Assembly: GCA_016630955.3 (NCBI GenBank)
Contig: CM049993.1
Span: forward strand, 992,001 to 1,056,000
Origin: Didymella arachidicola
Lineage: Eukaryota; Ascomycota; Dothideomycetes; Pleosporales; Didymellaceae
DNA length: 64,000 bases
Direction: 5' to 3'
The position numbers and the translations under genes were made by a program. Below, one piece after another: positions 1 through 11,691 of this stretch; within the stretch, counting starts at the first letter, position 1; each line of letters starts with the position of its first letter. The notes below the pieces were generated by a model. It saw nothing but the letters and a program-made list of their open reading frames with translations. It ran no database searches and was not told where the DNA came from.

Positions 1-1088
1 GGACTTCGAGAAGAAGTATCCTCCTCTTGAGCCCTTCGAGCATTACGAGCATGGCAAAGATGCCGATGCATCCTTTCCAAATCTTCTACAAGGTGCCAAG
101 GTCGCAGACTTGACCGCGAACATCGGTGCTGAGGTTCGAGGAGTGCAACTCAGCAAATTGACCGATGCTGGCAAGGACGAGCTTGCCCTTTTCGTCGCCC
201 AGAAAAAGGTTGTAGCTTTCCGGGAACAAGACTTCGCTGATCTCCCTATCCAAGACGCTTTGAAGATTGGTGGCTACTTCGGTCGTCATCACATCCACCC
301 AACCTCGGGAGCACCAGAGGGCTTCCCGGAGGTTCATCTGGTCCACCGTGGAGCTGACGATACAACCGCTCGTGACTTCTTCGAGGAGCGAACGAACTCG
401 ATCACATGGCACTCTGATGTCACTTATGAGAAGCAACCTCCAGGCACCACGTTCCTTTACCTGCTGGACGGTCCGGCAGCTGGAGGTGACACATTGTTTG
501 CCAACCAGGCAGCGGCATACCGAAGACTTTCACCAGAGTTCAGGAAGCGCCTGCAGGGCCTGAAGGTCGTTCACTCAGGTAATTCAGCAATCGAAGAGCA
601 CGTAAAACATTCGCTGATTATGCTGCAGCTGTCGAGCAAGCTGACAATAGCAGAAACCGTGGGGGCGTTGTCCGTCGCGAGCCTGTGTAAGACTTGAGAC
701 CCGACTTTTGCTTGTCACAGAAACCGCTAACAACCCTAGGTCATCCATTCACCCAATAGTGAGAACCCATCCCGCGACTGGCGAGAAGGCGCTGTTCGTG
801 AATCCTCAGTTCAGTCGTCGCATTGTTGGCTTCAAGAAAGAGGAGAGCGATTTCCTGCTGAATTTCCTGTACGACCACATCGCCAAAGGCCAGGATTTCC
901 AGGCTCGCGTCAAGTGGGAGAAAGGGACAGTTGTCGTTTGGGACAACCGAGTGACTGCGCACTCGGCCTTGTTGGACTGGGAGGATGGTGCGCGAAGGCA
1001 TTTGGCGAGGATCACCCCCCAGGCTGAGGCCCCATTTGAGACACCATTCGAGGAGCAGAACAGTGGTGCTGTTGGCTTTGAGTACTAG
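1..1088 (+). CDS. TauD/TfdA-type 2-oxoglutarate dioxygenase, 5' end outside window
   Basis: Fe(II)/2-oxoglutarate-dependent dioxygenase of the TauD/TfdA family, the fungal taurine/sulfonate dioxygenase type, which releases sulfite from alkylsulfonates as a sulfur source. The window opens inside the gene; 327 residues are visible in exons 2-578, 629-686 and 740-1088. The two GT-AG introns (50 and 53 nt) restore a single frame through a conserved stretch reading HSAVEQADNSRNRGG then EPVSSIHPIVRTHP. The metal-binding HxD is seen in ITWHSDVTY, and the distal His/Arg region in VTAHSALLDW and RRHLARITP. The family assignment is firm; the substrate is inferred. Without introns the middle would look like a stop codon near 695. 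The neighbouring Cys-rich gene is convergent. Confidence 0.88.
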
Positions 1089-1466
1089 GATCTACCATCG
1101 GCGGCAATTCTCAGACTCTGGAGAAAGATGGGCGGTTTTTGTCAAGCCTTGTCCATGATTAATATGATAAAGGTGATGAATGGCGTGGGAGCTAGAGACG
1201 CACCTAGGCATGTGCAGCTCCGGTACTAACAAAGTTAGTCTAGGTCAAACGCAGGAGATCTGCCCTACATGCAAGCCTGGTGGCGCTCGAGCCGTTCACA
1301 TCGACGTTGATAGAAATGACAATATTTTGATTATCGATCAATTGTAACTTCCCGAGATGGCATTTCAGTTGCCAATCGAAACGCCTCCAAGATAAATTCC
1401 ATACTTGTGCAAATACGTTTCACAGATCGCTCGTTTCCCGCCAATCGACAGTACTATAGACCCACG
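1089..1466. other. intergenic, convergent 3' flanks
   Basis: This 378-bp gap separates the 3' ends of two convergent genes. I see no ORF, repeat or RNA gene in it; it should hold both 3' untranslated regions. Confidence 0.6.
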
Positions 1467-3908
1467 TTACGTTGCTTCTGCGTCAATCATCACCAGGACT
1501 GTACGCATGAGGAGCCCGTCCTGTCTCAAGAAGCCAACATCTGCTCGAGGTCGTCCCTTTATCTCCCTTTCAAGAAGCTCATCAGCCTCAACAATCTTCG
1601 GTTTGCTATCCATATCGGTCACCATCTGATCGAGGTCCCCTTCGTGTCTTTCTCGCAATGTCATCTCGCAAGCGAAGCAAAGTCTCAGATGGCAACCAGT
1701 TATTTCAGCCACCTCTTGTCCGGCGACATTGGGCTGCACAGTGCAGCATCCATACAAGGCCGGCGAAAAACATACCGAGCACCATCTCTGAAGTTGATAT
1801 TGTACATCGGCGCCTCCAATCTCGGCTCCGGCGAGCTCATGTGCGAGTTCATCATGATCAACGGCTACATCCGCCACGCGCTCGAACTGGTGGCCAGGAC
1901 ACGCAAGAACCTGCAGCCGGCGATTCGTGCAGTCGACACACATGGTCGTTTCATCTGCTCGAAGTTAGATCCGGATTTTCACAACGGACGTTGTTTATCA
2001 CCTGTGTCCTGGCAATGACCTCCGCCGACTTCGGCGTACCCCAGACCGTTATGCCAGCGAATAACGTGAACTTCGCGCTCGAAGAAGCCGACCATGCCGA
2101 AGATGGGAATCTCGCAGAAGTTGCAATCTTGCGCCATAAATCTAATTGGGTGCGCGAACGAAGTCGTAATCTTGGTGAGCATACCCTTGTTGCCTTCTCC
2201 GTCTTCCATCTCTATCTCGGGTGTTCGTTGGCGCTCCAACACCACAGGGTTTCGACGCGTCATGTCTGCGAGGTCTTCTGCGGTGAAGTATTCTGAGGTT
2301 TGATTTGTGACTTCGGGTGCCATGGTTTCAGTCAACGCCCTTTTGACCTTCATCTTCTTTGTCGTTTGCTTATCCCTGTCGACTTTCGGCAGGTCAAGGA
2401 AAGTGCAGCCAAGATTGTTCTTTGCGCAGTATCTGCAGGGCGGTCTGTCTTCTGTGGATTTCAAGCTGCATTTCTTGTTATCTTTTCGACAAGCGGTACA
2501 CCCGACGTGGAGCCTCTTCGACCCCCAGATAATCTCCTCCAGGTCGATACGTGGTGCCTTGTAGCCGTTGGGAGGTAAAGCCTCGCAAATATGATCGTTA
2601 TCGGCGCAATGATGGCACACTGGCTGCGTGGGATCATTCTCAAAAGAGCAGACTTCCTCATTGGCCTGGTCACATTGCTTGCACCTGCCTTTCACTGAAG
2701 GTTTTTGGATCGGCTGGCATTCACCGCCATCCTCAACACACTCGCTACAGGGATACTTCCTATCTTTCATCATCGAGCACGATTGCTCAAGCTTACGGCA
2801 CTGTTTGCAGCCTCGCGCTGCAGGGTATCCAGTAAGATCGTCGACTTCGCCAGCAGGATCTTCGAGACTTAGTTGAGGGCGTCCGCGGACAGGTGTGTTG
2901 GTGCGGAAGGCTAATCTATACTCTTCCATCTCCCGCTCTTGCTCAGTTTCGAGGTCAGACCAATCATCGGGCCAGTTCTGTGTGTCGTCGGTGATATTGC
3001 GCACGTTGCCAAACGCTTTGAAGGGGAGCTTGACGATGCACTTCATGACATAGTCTCTTGACTCATCATTTTTCCTCTTCTTCATTCGCGCCTCTATTTT
3101 CTCCTTCTTTGCTGCTCTCGCGCGAACCGGTTTGGCTGCTCGCTGCCTCGCTTCTTGCTTGGGATCGAAGTTACCGGACTTATCAGTATCGAAGTGTGTG
3201 ACAGCTTTCTGGCGATCTATGTTCTGGCGCAACTCATAACAAGGCTGTGAGAATTTTGTCAGATGGTGCTCGTTGCGATCGAAGACCATGAGTGCTTACC
3301 ACTGTGTCTGGAGGAATCACGACCTCATCGTCGGAGGTGGGAGGCGAATCAGAGACGCCGCCAATGTCGGAGCACGCAAGACCAAAGCCGTTTCTAACAG
3401 GGTACTCCAAATCATCTCCATCGTGTTGTTGATCAAGGGTGAGGGTGGACAGGTCGTTGCCGAGACCAGATCCAGGCGTTGTGGGCGCAAGGAGACCGTT
3501 AATTCGCTTATCAATGTCCATGCCTCCATCAGCTCTTCCGAACAGTGATCGGCACGGCTTTTTCGCTTGAGTTTTGGTCTCCGAGTTCTCGCTCTCGTTA
3601 TCAGAACGCCTGGGCGACTTCTTACCCTTTGCGGCCATTGCAGCCTGTTTCTTAGCCTTATGACTGGGCCAAGAGCGCTCAAATGCTTCGCCACTGCCTT
3701 CATCGTCGGAAAAACCTGGAGAGAATGCCCGATAGTCCAGTCCTTGTTGGTTTTCGAGGCCCACCCTTTCTGCCGTGCTGACAGTATGTTCACTGGCGTC
3801 AGCCATATGCTCCAAAGAGCCATTAAGTTCTTGGCTGGTATTAATGCTATCTGATAGGTTAAACTCGAGGATAGGTTCTGGATTGCCGGAGAGGTGTTTG
3901 TCTGCCAT
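1467..3908 (-). CDS. protein with three tandem Zn2Cys6-like clusters
   Basis: Protein of 779 aa in three exons on the minus strand: 3300-3908, 2002-3244 and 1467-1954, with GT-AG introns of 55 and 47 nt; the exon lengths sum to a multiple of three. The N-terminal third is acidic and low-complexity, followed by a Lys/Arg-rich stretch near residues 230-260. Then come three clusters at about 349-379, 390-423 and 452-483. Their spacing is C-x2-C-x6-C-x9-C-x2-C-x6-C, C-x2-C-x7-C-x10-C-x2-C-x6-C and C-x2-C-x6-C-x10-C-x2-C-x6-C, which fits the Zn2Cys6 binuclear pattern. The last exon adds further C-x2-C pairs (CVDC, CSVC, CFAC). Fungal Zn2Cys6 regulators normally carry one cluster and often a fungal_trans domain; none is recognisable here. 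A nuclear DNA-binding or zinc-scaffold role is inference. Confidence 0.75.
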
Positions 3909-4764
3909 GATTGAGTACGCAGAGGCTTATGCGTATTGTGTGGTATGCGATCGAAATACAAAAGGTATGAGAGTGTAGCACGAACTATTCGTCCTCGTGT
4001 ACTGAGCTTGCGAGACTTGAGAAAATGGATCCGTGCTGAAGAAAGACGTGCTCACGACGCAGAGGATGGCTGAACAAACAGCAGTGATAGATAGGCGGTC
4101 TTACTAGCGGGCCACTGTCTATCATGGCATGTGAAGTAAGGTAGAACAAGCGAGTGAGTCTGGTCTGCAAGGCTTTACATACAGCCGGGATCTCTCCCCG
4201 AGGTGAGAGACACCGTGTCGAGGAGTCTCAAATGAGACAGATGAGTGACCAGAACCCCACCCGCGTCAGTGCGTATGGCGAAACCTCAAATTACCGGTTG
4301 GTGTCTTACTAGAGCCAGTTTTGAGTGTACCGGAGCCAGGGAAGTCTATGTCTCGAGACATTCTCCGCATATGACGGCCATGATTTCCAGACTATCAGAG
4401 CGAATCTGAGCTCGCTCCTCAATACCTAGGTACAACGACATATGACTATCATGCCACGCATTCTGATAGGCGCTAGTTATATCTGCTCGTTGTTCGGGCG
4501 TTCTTCTTCAATCATGCATCCATCAGCTCGAATGCACATATCGTCATGCAAGTGCGTACTGAGCAACTTGCCTTCGCCAGTGTAGATAGCCGTTGAAGAT
4601 CGCGGACGCAACAAACAACGCTGTGTAGTCGGCATCTTAGTCATCGCACGCTAGCACGTGCCCCACCTACAAAATGTGCGAATCAACGCTTCGTACCCCG
4701 TCCGTTGCACCGCCAACACCACCATGAAGCTCACTATAGCTTCTGCTTGCCCGGGACGGGCGTC
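3909..4764. other. intergenic, divergent promoter region
   Basis: This 856-bp gap lies between two divergently transcribed genes and should carry both promoters. Apart from a CACGTG palindrome at 4655-4660, about 105 bp before the phosphatase start, I see no notable structure, repeat or ORF. Confidence 0.5.
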
Positions 4765-5839
4765 ATGGCACAATCGCTGAGACTGTTCTTGATCCGGCAC
4801 GGCGAAACGGTTGACAATGTCGCCCAACTTTAGTTCGTTTTTTGTCTCGAGCCATGCGAACCTCAGCTAACAAGTGAGCAGTGCCGGCAGTAGAAACTCA
4901 GCACTCACTAACCACGGTTACCAGCAGGCAACACGCCTAGGGCTGCATTACAAAGCGCTCGACCTGACCTTTACACACCTCTTCTCGTCCCATCTGCAGC
5001 GCGCAGCGAAAACCGCCAGCCTAATCAGGGAGGCCCAGATCCCGCAGAAGAACGACGCCGAGAGCAAGGATAGTGTACCTGAGGTCATTCATCTGCGTAT
5101 CTTGATGGAACAAGATTTCGGGGATCTCGAGGGCAAGAAATGGACAGACATACAGGCTGAGCTGCAGAACAAGCCAGGCTTTGTCGCTGTGGAGACGAAG
5201 GATACCATGGGCCGACGTGCAGATACGTTTTTGGATGAGCATCTGCTGCCATTGCTCGGTAATACGACTGGTGGCAAGGATCTCACAATCGCCATTGTAT
5301 CTCATGGCATCTTCCTCTCCACGCTCTGGAAGCGATTGCTCCGCCGTCTGCCAACGAAGAGCATCACTTTGTCTCCAGACCTGTCCTCGACTGCACGCCC
5401 TTGGTTGGAACATCTTGGAGGCTGGTCAAATACGGGGTACTTGGAGCTGCATATGACGCGAGATGGAGTCGAGAAATCGTCTCCTGAAGCAGCTGCAGCG
5501 TCATCCGCAATCGCGAAGCTAGACGTGTCGCGCCCTGAGGAGCCGAAGTCCGATAGTACGGTTAGCACCACCCTGGTACCTCGATTGGCTGCTCATGAAG
5601 TTGCTGCCAGCGATGTAGACCCCATACCAGCTGCAGCTGCAACTCCCCTAACGACATCCACCACCTCTTTTTCACCTAAGCTGGCCATTGCCGAGAGTTG
5701 GACTACAACAATCATGACAGTCAATGGTAAGGATCATCTGAAAGGTCTTAAGCGTACTGGCGGTGGCGTTGGCAGCTCCCGCCATGACGTGTCCCAGAAG
5801 GGCATCAAGAGCTTCTTCAAGCGTCGTAAAGTTGACTAA
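4765..5839 (+). CDS. histidine phosphatase (phosphoglycerate mutase family) with C-terminal PIP-box-like motif
   Basis: Histidine-phosphatase superfamily protein of 341 aa. Exon 1 is 4765-4832, the intron 4833-4881 (49 nt, donor GTTCGT) and exon 2 4882-5839; the splice rebuilds the family signature DNVAQLYAGSRNSALTNHG. The catalytic RHGE motif is at residues 11-14 (His12) and the second His is in VSHG (His164). After the catalytic domain (about 1-200) comes a Ser/Ala/Pro-rich tail. The last 15 residues, 327-341, contain QKGIKSFF followed by KRRK, which fits the PCNA-interacting consensus Q-x-x-[ILM]-x-x-[FY]-[FY] with a basic flank. Substrate is unknown; this branch is usually annotated only as phosphoglycerate mutase family. 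The start at 4765 is the only ATG in frame with RHGE. PCNA binding is inference from the motif. Confidence 0.87.
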
Positions 5840-6761
5840 GCTGTCAATTCACAGCGTTCTGGTAAGTCGGACACTCTCATCTCCAATCCTGTCAACCCTA
5901 AATCCCTTGCAATGAGGAAAAATCAATATTCACAGACCTGTTCTGAACCTAAGTGTGGACTCAAAATTGATCCAACTGCTGTCTGAAACTGCATACACCT
6001 CACTGTTCTCGTCTTTGAGCTAGGTCGATTCCTACTGACGAGCAACGTAGATTGAAAATGGCCTTGCGACCCCTGCGTACTCATAGTTGGAGCCGCATGA
6101 AAGTGTTCTTTAGAGAGTAATCAACATCTATCTCAACGACTGACTCACTTTTGTCTTTCCTGCTATATGCGTGAAAACTCGTGTGCTTGGTTGACGCAGC
6201 GCACGCTTTGCTGTGGTCAGCATGTACTCCGCACGGCGCCATGGCTTCGAATACACATGAGGTCTGGTGCCTGTATTGCAAGCTATTCTTTATAGATATA
6301 GTACTAATCGCGACACGGTGCGGCGCGTTGCGGCAGCGGTTTTTTGAAAGGCACGTGTGCCCGTGCATATCGCCTCGCGACACCACGACCTATCGACCAC
6401 TACATCCCACAGCGTCCAGCTTGAGTGCCAGTGATCCTGGTTTGGATCACTCTCTCCGTGCGACGTCAGTATGCACTGACTATGTTGTGAGCCCTATAGC
6501 TTGTTTTCCTGGTTGGATTACCATGATTCGATGCGCTTCAGGTGGCTGGGATCTGCCAGCCTCAATCAGCCCCATTTTTACACCGGCCTGCCAGCGCATG
6601 TCGCCTGCTATATCTGAGGTCGTCTAGATGACTGGAATGTATTTCTTGCATTCCGATTTACCAACTTCTTGATACCAAAATTGCTGCGCGAACCAAAGAA
6701 TTGAGGTACCCTCATCCGACGTTGACCAATCAGAGAGCAGCAACACAATACTACCATTATC
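5840..6761. other. intergenic
   Basis: This 922-bp gap lies between two genes in the same direction. A 148-codon open frame at 6181-6627 has no recognisable domain or coding-like composition, and I see no RNA gene or repeat. Confidence 0.5.
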
Positions 6762-8202
6762 ATGGCACGCACAGCCTCGATCTGGACGTTGACAGCTTTG
6801 TCAACAGCGGTATTTGCTCATGTACCTGCAAAGTCCAATTACACAAACAGTAAGCTTGTGTTTGTCATTACAAAGAGTCAGCAACTGACCTTAAGCAGCA
6901 GCCACTCCAGAAGTTCCGTTTCCATCCTATACAACATCGCTTGTCGCAACGTCGGACGTCACTGCAACTTTCACTCCAGAATTGATATTACCATCACCAG
7001 AGGAGCCTTGCGAGACAATTTCTAGCACACTAATCCCGCTATCACCGTCCTCGGAGGCATGCGAGACGAATACTGCGACTTCGTACACCACAGCTCCAGT
7101 ATCCAGCGGCTCCGGCCATGCAAGCTCCGCGCCGCTTTCTTCATCGACTCATCACCAATCATTAGCTACGATAGGCTATTCTTCGACGTCCGCATACCTC
7201 ACATCTGTAGGCGTTGTTTCAATCGCGTCCACCTGGCTGCCGCCTTCTTACACCCAGGCGATACCTTACTACCCTAGCAGTGCGGTATCTTCGACTTGGC
7301 TTGGGCCGTCCTACACCGTGGTTATTCCACTACCTCATAGCTCAGCTTCGACATCGTTGGCATCTTCGAGTCTTCCAGCGCCTATCGTTCCAAGCTCTGC
7401 GGTATACCCGACAGTCACTCATTCTGCCTCTGCTAGCAGTAGCGGATCTAGTTCCACAGCCACGTCCTCGAAGACTGTCGTGGTCCCCGTGCCTTCGTCG
7501 CAGTATTTGAGCTCTGTTCCAGCAAGCCATTCCAGCCCTGTGATTTCCGCATCGTCGACTCCAGGATCAAGCAGCGCTTCAAATGTTCCAGCGTTGAGTT
7601 CAACGACCATACTGACAAGCGCATCCACGGAGATAACGTTTAGTCCGTCACCAGCGGCATCTTCCAGCAACATTGTCAGCTCAGCGCCCGTCTCTTCTCA
7701 ACCTCTGCCTACATTCTCTCTAGAGACTTCCTTACTGTCCTCTCTGCTGTCATCTGTTACCCCGACCGGCATTGTGGTAGTACCAACTTCAACCAGCACT
7801 CTTGAGCCGTCATCTTCGCTGGTTGTGTCGACCCCCCTATCTCTAAGCACAGCAATGTTTTCAGTGCCCACTGAAGCGCCATCGAGTGTTACGTCTTCCT
7901 CGAGTACAGCCACCGTACCCTTTTCTAGCGCTGCAGAGACATCGTCCGTCGAACCTTCAACAACAGTCAGCTCTTCAGCGTCCACACCGGAGACAACTTC
8001 GACTGCAACGGGCCCGACGGCAGCAGGCTCCACTGTTCGCTACACGCTCACTACGTCTGCAGCGCCCAGTTCATCTGTGCCGCTAGAGACAACTACCGGA
8101 CCTCCACCTGCGCCACCTGTGCAGACGGGGGCAGCTAACTTACTGGATACGGAGCGAGTGTGGTGGTTGTCATTCCTGCTTCCTGCACTGCTCTTTGTTT
8201 GA
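6762..8202 (+). CDS. Ser/Thr-rich GPI-anchored cell-wall-type protein
   Basis: Secreted, probably wall-attached protein of 463 aa. Exon 1 is 6762-6849, the intron 6850-6898 and exon 2 6899-8202. It starts with a hydrophobic signal peptide (MARTASIWTLTALSTAVFA), continues as a very Ser/Thr/Pro-rich stalk expected to be O-mannosylated, and ends in a hydrophobic tail (WWLSFLLPALLFV) preceded by a small-residue stretch (TGAANLL), the layout of a GPI anchor signal. Two copies of a STWLxPSYT..IP motif lie in the first third. Only two cysteines (in EPCET and EACET) are seen in the mature part. The 3' splice site is a tandem CAGCAG, so two isoforms differing by one residue are possible. No catalytic domain is visible; an adhesin or structural role is inference. 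Confidence 0.82.
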
Positions 8203-9123
8203 TGCGCAACAGGTACCTGTCCTAAGATTAATGATTCGTGTATGTTTATGATCTTATGATAATACTTTAATGTTTCAATAATATAGTGGGACGGCGATCT
8301 TTGGCTGAAAATCAGGCGTTCGGGACTGGGAACAATGGCAGCCAGATCTCTGGTGTAGACTACTGCAGGAACATAGATACTATCTAAGACCGTTCACACA
8401 TCACCTACCATGTTCCTGGTCAGCATCCAACCTAGAGTATCGACTTGCACTTGCGAGACTGCAGACAAGATTAACTGACAACGGACTCAAGCATCACTCT
8501 ACGGACCAAGGCTACCATCGCGACAATGGCCCGCGACTGACCTACGGACAACAGTGACACCACCGTCCGCAGCACACAACAAGGTCACCTCATGCGGATC
8601 AACTCCTTTTTAACAGCCGCCCTTACCGTCCTCGGCCTACGGACCAAGCTGCTCCGGGCCTCTTCCCTAGTTTTCACAAGGCTTCAGTCTAGCGTCTGCG
8701 CATCTGCAAATCTTCCTCGTCAAGATCTGGGGTCAACATGCGGAGAGACGTTGGCAATGCTGGAGTGCGGGCGGGGGGCTTGTACCGGCTAGCGCAGCCA
8801 CCAAATCTTCCGCCAATGATCTGACCCTACTTCATCTTCCACCATCCCCGCTATCTTCCGCGGTTACTGTCGCGTCGGCCTTACGCCCCAGAGCAGACCC
8901 TGTTTGGGCGAGCATGCTGCGACAACAGTCATGACGATGCTGCAGATGATGGGCAATTGCGTCTCACACGTTCTCCTCAACTACGCCTCGCAGCTGCTTC
9001 TGCTCCTCGGTGTATCATGCGGCCGCTGTGATGCAGGTCGCCTCGTGCTCGTACCAGGACGCACTCTCATACCCTGCTGACCAGTTTCCGGTACTGTGAA
9101 GGTAAAATGAGATGCATTTCGCT

Positions 9124-9129
9124 GCGGGG
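9124..9129 (+). promoter_or_regulatory. candidate CreA/Mig1 carbon-repression site
   Basis: GCGGGG followed by an A-rich stretch fits the SYGGRG consensus of the fungal carbon catabolite repressor CreA, 148 bp before the start of a secreted glycosidase, a gene class often repressed by glucose. It is a single short match, so it may be chance. Confidence 0.3.
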
Positions 9130-9198
9130 AAATAACCGCAATACCATCCTGGCCAGATGGCCGGGTAATTGAGGTTACCTCTGTATGCTCTCTTATAG

Positions 9199-9206
9199 TA
9201 TAAAAG
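9199..9206 (+). promoter_or_regulatory. TATA box of the GH3 gene
   Basis: TATAAAAG lies 71 bp upstream of the GH3 start codon, a usual distance for a strongly regulated fungal gene with a short 5' leader. Confidence 0.55.
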
Positions 9207-9276
9207 CTATAGGAGTACGGTCAATGTACACCCGTGGATCTCTTCATTTGACACGCCAAACGACTACTTCATCAGG

Positions 9277-11691
9277 ATGATGTTCCTCTCTCTTGAAGCG
9301 GCCTTGCTCATTGGGTCATCGCTGACGGCTTCCGCCAATGCCCTGGACCTGGCTCGACGACAGGCTGCATCCAACGCTACATATAAAGACCCCAATGTAT
9401 CGATTGACCATCGGGTCGCAGATCTTCTGTCGCGCATGACCATAGAAGAGAAGACGTCTCAGCTCATTCAGGGTGACATCTCCAACTGGATCAACACAAC
9501 GACCAACGCTTTCAACGCTACCGGTATTGCCTGGAACTTCGAGAAGCGTGGTGGTCAATTCTATGTCGGATACCCTGTCGAGCAGCAATGGATTGCTAGT
9601 GGGGTCAAGAGAGGGCAGGACTACATCCAGCACAACACCACACTCGGTATACCGGCTCTGGTACAGACTGAAGGTATCCACGGTTTGCTCGTCGGCAATG
9701 CCACTGTTTTCAATAGCCCGATTGCTCACGCTTGTTCGTGGGATCCAGAAGCTATCCATGACATGGCTGTCATCATTGGCAAGGAGTGAGTGTATATCTT
9801 CTAGCCTTTTACCACTCATTTTAACATCTTGTGTAGATCACAGGCCCTTGGCATCAACCAGATATTTGCACCAGTCGTTGATCTAGCACGTGAACTCCGC
9901 TACGGACGAGTCGAAGAGACATACGGCGAAGACCATTTCCTTGCTGGAGAATTCGGCTACAATTACGTCAAGGGCATCCAAAGCCAGGGCGTCGCCGCTA
10001 CTGTAAAGCACTTTGCTGGTTTTTCGGCACCAGAACAAGGTATCAACACCGGGCCTGTGCACGGGGGCGAGCGCGAGCTTCGAACGACATGGCTTCCCTC
10101 ATTCAAACGTACCATTATTGATGGTGGGGCTTTCAGCATCATGGGAGCCTATCACTCCTATGATGGTATTCCGTCGATCGCTGATTATCTCCTTCAAGAG
10201 ACTATCCTGCGCGAAGAGTGGGGTTATGAATACTTCCTCACCTCTGATGCCGGTGCTACCGATCGTCTGTGCTGCACGTTCAAGCTTTGTCAGTGCAAGA
10301 CCACAGATAAGCCCATTGACAGCGAAGCAGTCACTCTGTACGCTCTTCCTAATGGAAATGATGTCGAAATGGGCGGTGGCTCATATAACTTCGAGAAAAT
10401 CCCAAAACTTGTCGAAGAAGGCAAGCTCGACATTGCGACTGTGGATCGCGCGGTTGCTCGCCAACTCAAAGCCAAATTTGCACTCGGTCTTTTCGAGTAC
10501 CCATACAATGCGCTTCCCGCCAACGAGACAAGCTCTGTCATTCATACTGAGGAGAGTGTCGCATTCTCTCGTAAGCTGGATGCGGAATCCATCGTGTTGC
10601 TCGAGAACAAAGATCAGACCCTGCCTCTGTCGAAGTCTGCAAACATCGCCGTGATTGGACCCATGGCCAACTTCACCAACTATGGAGACTACGTTGTCAA
10701 GGAGGCAGCACTGAATCCAGCCAACGTCAACCCCCTGCAGGGAATTCAAGAAGCCACAAATGGTACCGTTACTTTTGCACAAGGCTGTCAGCGCTGGTCA
10801 TCTGATGAGTCTGGTTTTGCTGAAGCTGTTGCTGCTGCCGAAGCTGCAGACGTAGCTGTCGTCCTGGTCGGTACATGGTCCCGTGATCAATTTGAGCTCT
10901 GGCAAGGCGTCAATGCGACCACCGGCGAGCACGTCGATGTCGCGTCACTGAACCTCGTTGGTGCCATGGGTCCGCTTGTTCAAGCTATCATCTCAACGGG
11001 CAAGCCCACCGTCGTCGTCTACAGCTCTGGAAAGCCCATCACCGAACCCTGGATTAGCGAGAACGCACATGCTCTTGTGCAACAATTCTACCCCGGCGAG
11101 CAAGGCGGTCATGCCCTGGCCGATGTTCTCTTCGGCGATGTTAACCCATCTGGCAAATTATCTGTATCATTCCCTTACGATGTTGGTACCCTTCCCATCT
11201 ACTACGACTACCTCAACTCCGGGCGTTATACCGAGCCTGGCAAGATCTGGCCCAACGGCACCCTTCAATTTGGGCATCAGTACGTACTCAACAACCCTCA
11301 ACCACTGTATGAGTTCGGATATGGTCTAGGTTACAGCAACTTCACCTACTCCAACGTCACCCTATCTAAGACCGAAGTCGCTGCCGATGACAAGATCACA
11401 GCGAAGGTCAGCGTCACGAACGAAGGCAAATGGGATGGCAAGGAGGTCATCCAGGTCTATGTCCAGGATCTGATTGCGAGCATCGTCGTGCCCAACATTG
11501 AACTGAAGGGTTTCAAGAAGGTGCTTGTGCCGGCTGGAGAGACTGTCGATGTCAGCATCGATCTTGATGTGAGCAAATGGGGTCTTTGGAACGCTACCAT
11601 GAAGTACGTTGTGGAGAAGGGCGACTTCATTGTACACGTTGGAGCTAGCTCAAAAGATCTGAGGGCGAACGGCACTGTGACAGTGATATAG
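9277..11691 (+). CDS. secreted glycoside hydrolase family 3 (beta-glucosidase-like)
   Basis: Secreted GH3 enzyme of 787 aa, exons 9277-9785 and 9837-11691, intron 51 nt with donor GTGAGT. An N-terminal signal peptide (MMFLSLEAALLIGSSLTASANA) precedes the GH3 N-terminal barrel (VADLLSRMTIEEK, APVVDLARELRYGRVEETYGED, VKHFAGFSAPEQG). The catalytic aspartate is in TSDAGA (Asp307). The GH3 C-terminal domain follows (IVLLENKDQTLPLSK to GKLSVSFP), then a fibronectin-III-like domain at the end. Many N-x-S/T sites fit secretion. It cleaves non-reducing-end beta-linked sugars; whether the substrate is beta-glucoside, xyloside or beta-1,3-glucan cannot be told here. A TATA box lies at 9199 and a possible CreA site at 9124. 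Confidence 0.92.

Larger units (their letters stand above)
8203..9276. other. intergenic, upstream of GH3 gene
   Basis: This 1.07-kb gap precedes the GH3 gene. A 66-codon frame at 8592 begins with a signal-like stretch (MRINSFLTAALTVLGL) but has no other support. The promoter elements nearest the GH3 gene are listed separately. Confidence 0.5.

Noticed and set aside
6181..6627. 148-codon plus-strand frame
   Set aside because: No domain, no upstream or downstream exon logic, odd composition; probably chance.
8592..8792. 66-codon frame with signal-peptide-like start
   Set aside because: The rest is not protein-like and no splice extends it; a decayed small secreted protein is possible but unsupported.
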